Part shown: positions 62,730 to 64,000 of the stretch, piece by piece
How positions within the stretch are numbered: the stretch's first letter is position 1
Layout of the letters: every line of letters begins with the position of its first letter
Assembly: GCF_003173755.1 (NCBI RefSeq)
Contig: NZ_CP029553.1
Span: 1,203,001-1,267,000, forward strand
DNA length: 64,000 nt
Origin: Methylobacterium terrae
GTDB lineage: Bacteria; Pseudomonadota; Alphaproteobacteria; Rhizobiales; Beijerinckiaceae
Reading direction: 5' to 3'
Notes under the pieces: model-generated
What the model was told of the DNA's origin: nothing
What the model saw: the letters and a program-made list of their open reading frames with translations, nothing else
Databases searched by the model: none
Program-made: the position numbers and the translations under genes

Positions 62730-64000
62730 CTAACTAAGGGCCGACTTCAGCCGGTCGAGCCCCTCGGCCACATCGCCCTTGATGTGGACCCGCAACGCCC
62801 GGCGGCCGCGCTCCGAGAGCACGCCGAAATCGCCCCGCGCCTGGGCGGCGATCACAGTGGCGAAGCCCAGGCTGCGGCCCGGGATGGCGAGATCGGGCGC
62901 CTCCGAGGTGATCTGGAGGAAGACGCCGGTGTCGGGCCCGCCCTTGTAGGCCTGGCCGGTCGAGTGCAGGAAGCGCGGCCCGAACTCGGCGCAGGTCGCG
63001 ACGTGCTTCTTCTCGCGCAGGGCCACCCGCGCCTCCTGGAGCGGCCTGAGGTGCTCCGGGTTGCGGGTGACGTAGGCGAGGAGCGCGACGTAGTCGCCGG
63101 CAGAGACCCTGCCCACCTGCGCCTTGATCCAGCTCTCCGGATCCGAGCCGGCACCGGCCCGGCGCAGGGCCTCGGCGTTGGCGTCGTCGGTGTAGAGGGC
63201 GAAGTTCTCGTCCTCCGCCACCGGCGTCTCGGGCGGCAGCGCGCCGTCCGTCTCGGCGGCCGAGAACAGCTCGCGGGTCTTGATCTTGCTCGCCTCGACG
63301 TCGGGCTGGTCGAACGGGTTGATGCCGAGCACGGCGCCCGCCACCGCCGTGGCGATCTCGAAGCGGAAGAATTCCTGCGGCAGGCTCGCCTTGGAGGCGA
63401 GCGCGATCCGCACCACCGGGTGCCCGGCCTCCTCCAGCGCCCTCACGGCCGAATCCTGGGCCGGATCGGCGCCCGCGTCGATGCGCAGGTACACGAAGAC
63501 CCGGTCCTTGCCGTAGGCGGCGGGCGCGGCCAGCGGCTCGTCGTCGATCGGGATGAGGCCCTTGCCCTCCTTGCCGGTCGATTCGGCGATCAGTTGCTCG
63601 GCCCAGGCGCCGAAGGTGCCGATGCCCGGGGAGGCGATCAGCGTGACCTTGTCTCGACCCTGCTCGGTCGCCGCCTTGCCGAGCACGAGGCCGAGCTGCA
63701 CGCCCGGGTTCAGGTCCGGCGGCACGTCGGAGCCGCAGGAGCGCACCATGGTGCGGGCGCTGGCGAGGAACGCCTCGACGTCGAGGCCCATCGCGGCGGC
63801 CGGCACCAGGCCGAAGGCCGAGAGCACGGAGTAGCGCCCGCCGATCTGCTTCACGCCGTAGAAGATGCGCCGGAAGCCGTCGTCCTTGGCCGCCTTCTCC
63901 ATCGCCGAGCCCGGATCGGTCACGGCGACGAAGTGCCGGCCGGCCTTCTCGCGGCCGACCGTGTCGCGCATCCGGCCGAGGAAGTAGTCGCGAAACACGT
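62730..64000 (-). CDS. Glucose-6-phosphate isomerase domain protein, 5' end outside window (probably transaldolase-PGI fusion)
   Basis: At least 423 residues are visible and the frame runs off the right edge. The PGI motifs include [40 protein letters not shown] (in [15 protein letters not shown] context) and [15 protein letters not shown]. In alphaproteobacteria with a following gnd-zwf-pgl unit this is normally the C-terminal half of a bifunctional transaldolase/glucose-6-phosphate isomerase of about 950 residues. Here only PGI is seen; the transaldolase half is inferred. Confidence 0.88.
   Translation of the reverse strand, partial: VFRDYFLGRMRDTVGREKAGRHFVAVTDPGSAMEKAAKDDGFRRIFYGVKQIGGRYSVLSAFGLVPAAAMGLDVEAFLASARTMVRSCGSDVPPDLNPGVQLGLVLGKAATEQGRDKVTLIASPGIGTFGAWAEQLIAESTGKEGKGLIPIDDEPLAAPAAYGKDRVFVYLRIDAGADPAQDSAVRALEEAGHPVVRIALASKASLPQEFFRFEIATAVAGAVLGINPFDQPDVEASKIKTRELFSAAETDGALPPETPVAEDENFALYTDDANAEALRRAGAGSDPESWIKAQVGRVSAGDYVALLAYVTRNPEHLRPLQEARVALREKKHVATCAEFGPRFLHSTGQAYKGGPDTGVFLQITSEAPDLAIPGRSLGFATVIAAQARGDFGVLSERGRRALRVHIKGDVAEGLDRLKSALS

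Noticed and set aside
1-64000. CRISPR array, phage genes, insertion sequences or toxin-antitoxin pairs
   Set aside because: No regularly spaced direct repeats, transposase, integrase or paired small toxin/antitoxin genes were recognised. The only tandem repeats are the 18-bp loop repeat, the 15-bp folC start repeat and a 12-bp intergenic repeat.

Overview
The window is uniformly very GC-rich (codon third positions almost all G or C), with short intergenic gaps and many Lrp, MarR, TetR and AraC regulators. Several genes point to an alphaproteobacterium of the Hyphomicrobiales: a double-length dCTP deaminase, ApaG, a tal-pgi/gnd/zwf/pgl type sugar block, and dispersed palindromes with a core like ATTCCGGGCTCCGCTT. 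A Methylobacterium-like host is the best inference, made without a database search. Everything looks chromosomal. I see no phage, insertion sequence, CRISPR array or rRNA.

Layout. 0.3-3.6 kb: two small hypothetical genes, an AraC regulator with a palindrome-rich upstream region, a spermidine-synthase-like protein and tRNA-Thr(CGU). 3.9-6.2 kb: a TerB-like protein, a class I glutamine amidotransferase and a CidA/LrgA plus LrgB pair. 6.4-9.9 kb: an exported protein, folC, an Lrp regulator and a hypothetical gene. 10.0-18.0 kb: an exopolysaccharide locus with a Wzc-like co-polymerase, an O-antigen polymerase/ligase, a flippase, a FemAB-like transferase broken by an apparent 1-bp frameshift, and, divergently, a polysaccharide deacetylase and a glycosyltransferase. 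18.0-21.1 kb: an MFS/TetR pair and a CYTH-like protein. 21.6-24.4 kb: dctA, a ROK kinase and an Lrp regulator. 24.4-28.1 kb: a ClC channel with a MarR regulator, and a DUF2000 protein with an AraC regulator. 28.2-33.2 kb: a parvulin, a small exported protein, a Pat-type acetyltransferase and a DUF1275 membrane protein.

33.3-37.7 kb is a quinate/shikimate catabolic module: a 3-dehydroshikimate dehydratase fused to an HPPD-like domain, a divergent shikimate/quinate dehydrogenase and an MHS-family transporter. An autotransporter subtilase (37.7-40.9 kb) and an MBL hydrolase follow. 42.8-51.0 kb holds GDPD, RidA, argD-argF, hslO, a PRC-barrel protein, a LysE exporter, argE and apaG. 51.7-57.3 kb holds dcd and a 3-hydroxybenzoate-type module (AAHS transporter, flavin monooxygenase, MarR). 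A chemoreceptor follows. The window ends with a translationally coupled pentose-phosphate operon on the minus strand (pgi-domain protein cut by the window edge, gnd, zwf, pgl).

Two separate modules, quiC and the mobA-like monooxygenase, would both yield protocatechuate, so the strain probably funnels plant aromatics into the beta-ketoadipate pathway encoded elsewhere. The oddest sequence structures are five clustered palindromes upstream of the first AraC gene, a 22-bp-arm perfect inverted repeat inside a TetR gene, an in-frame 18-bp tandem repeat in a transporter loop, and a hairpin placed at the predicted start of the argDF transcript.
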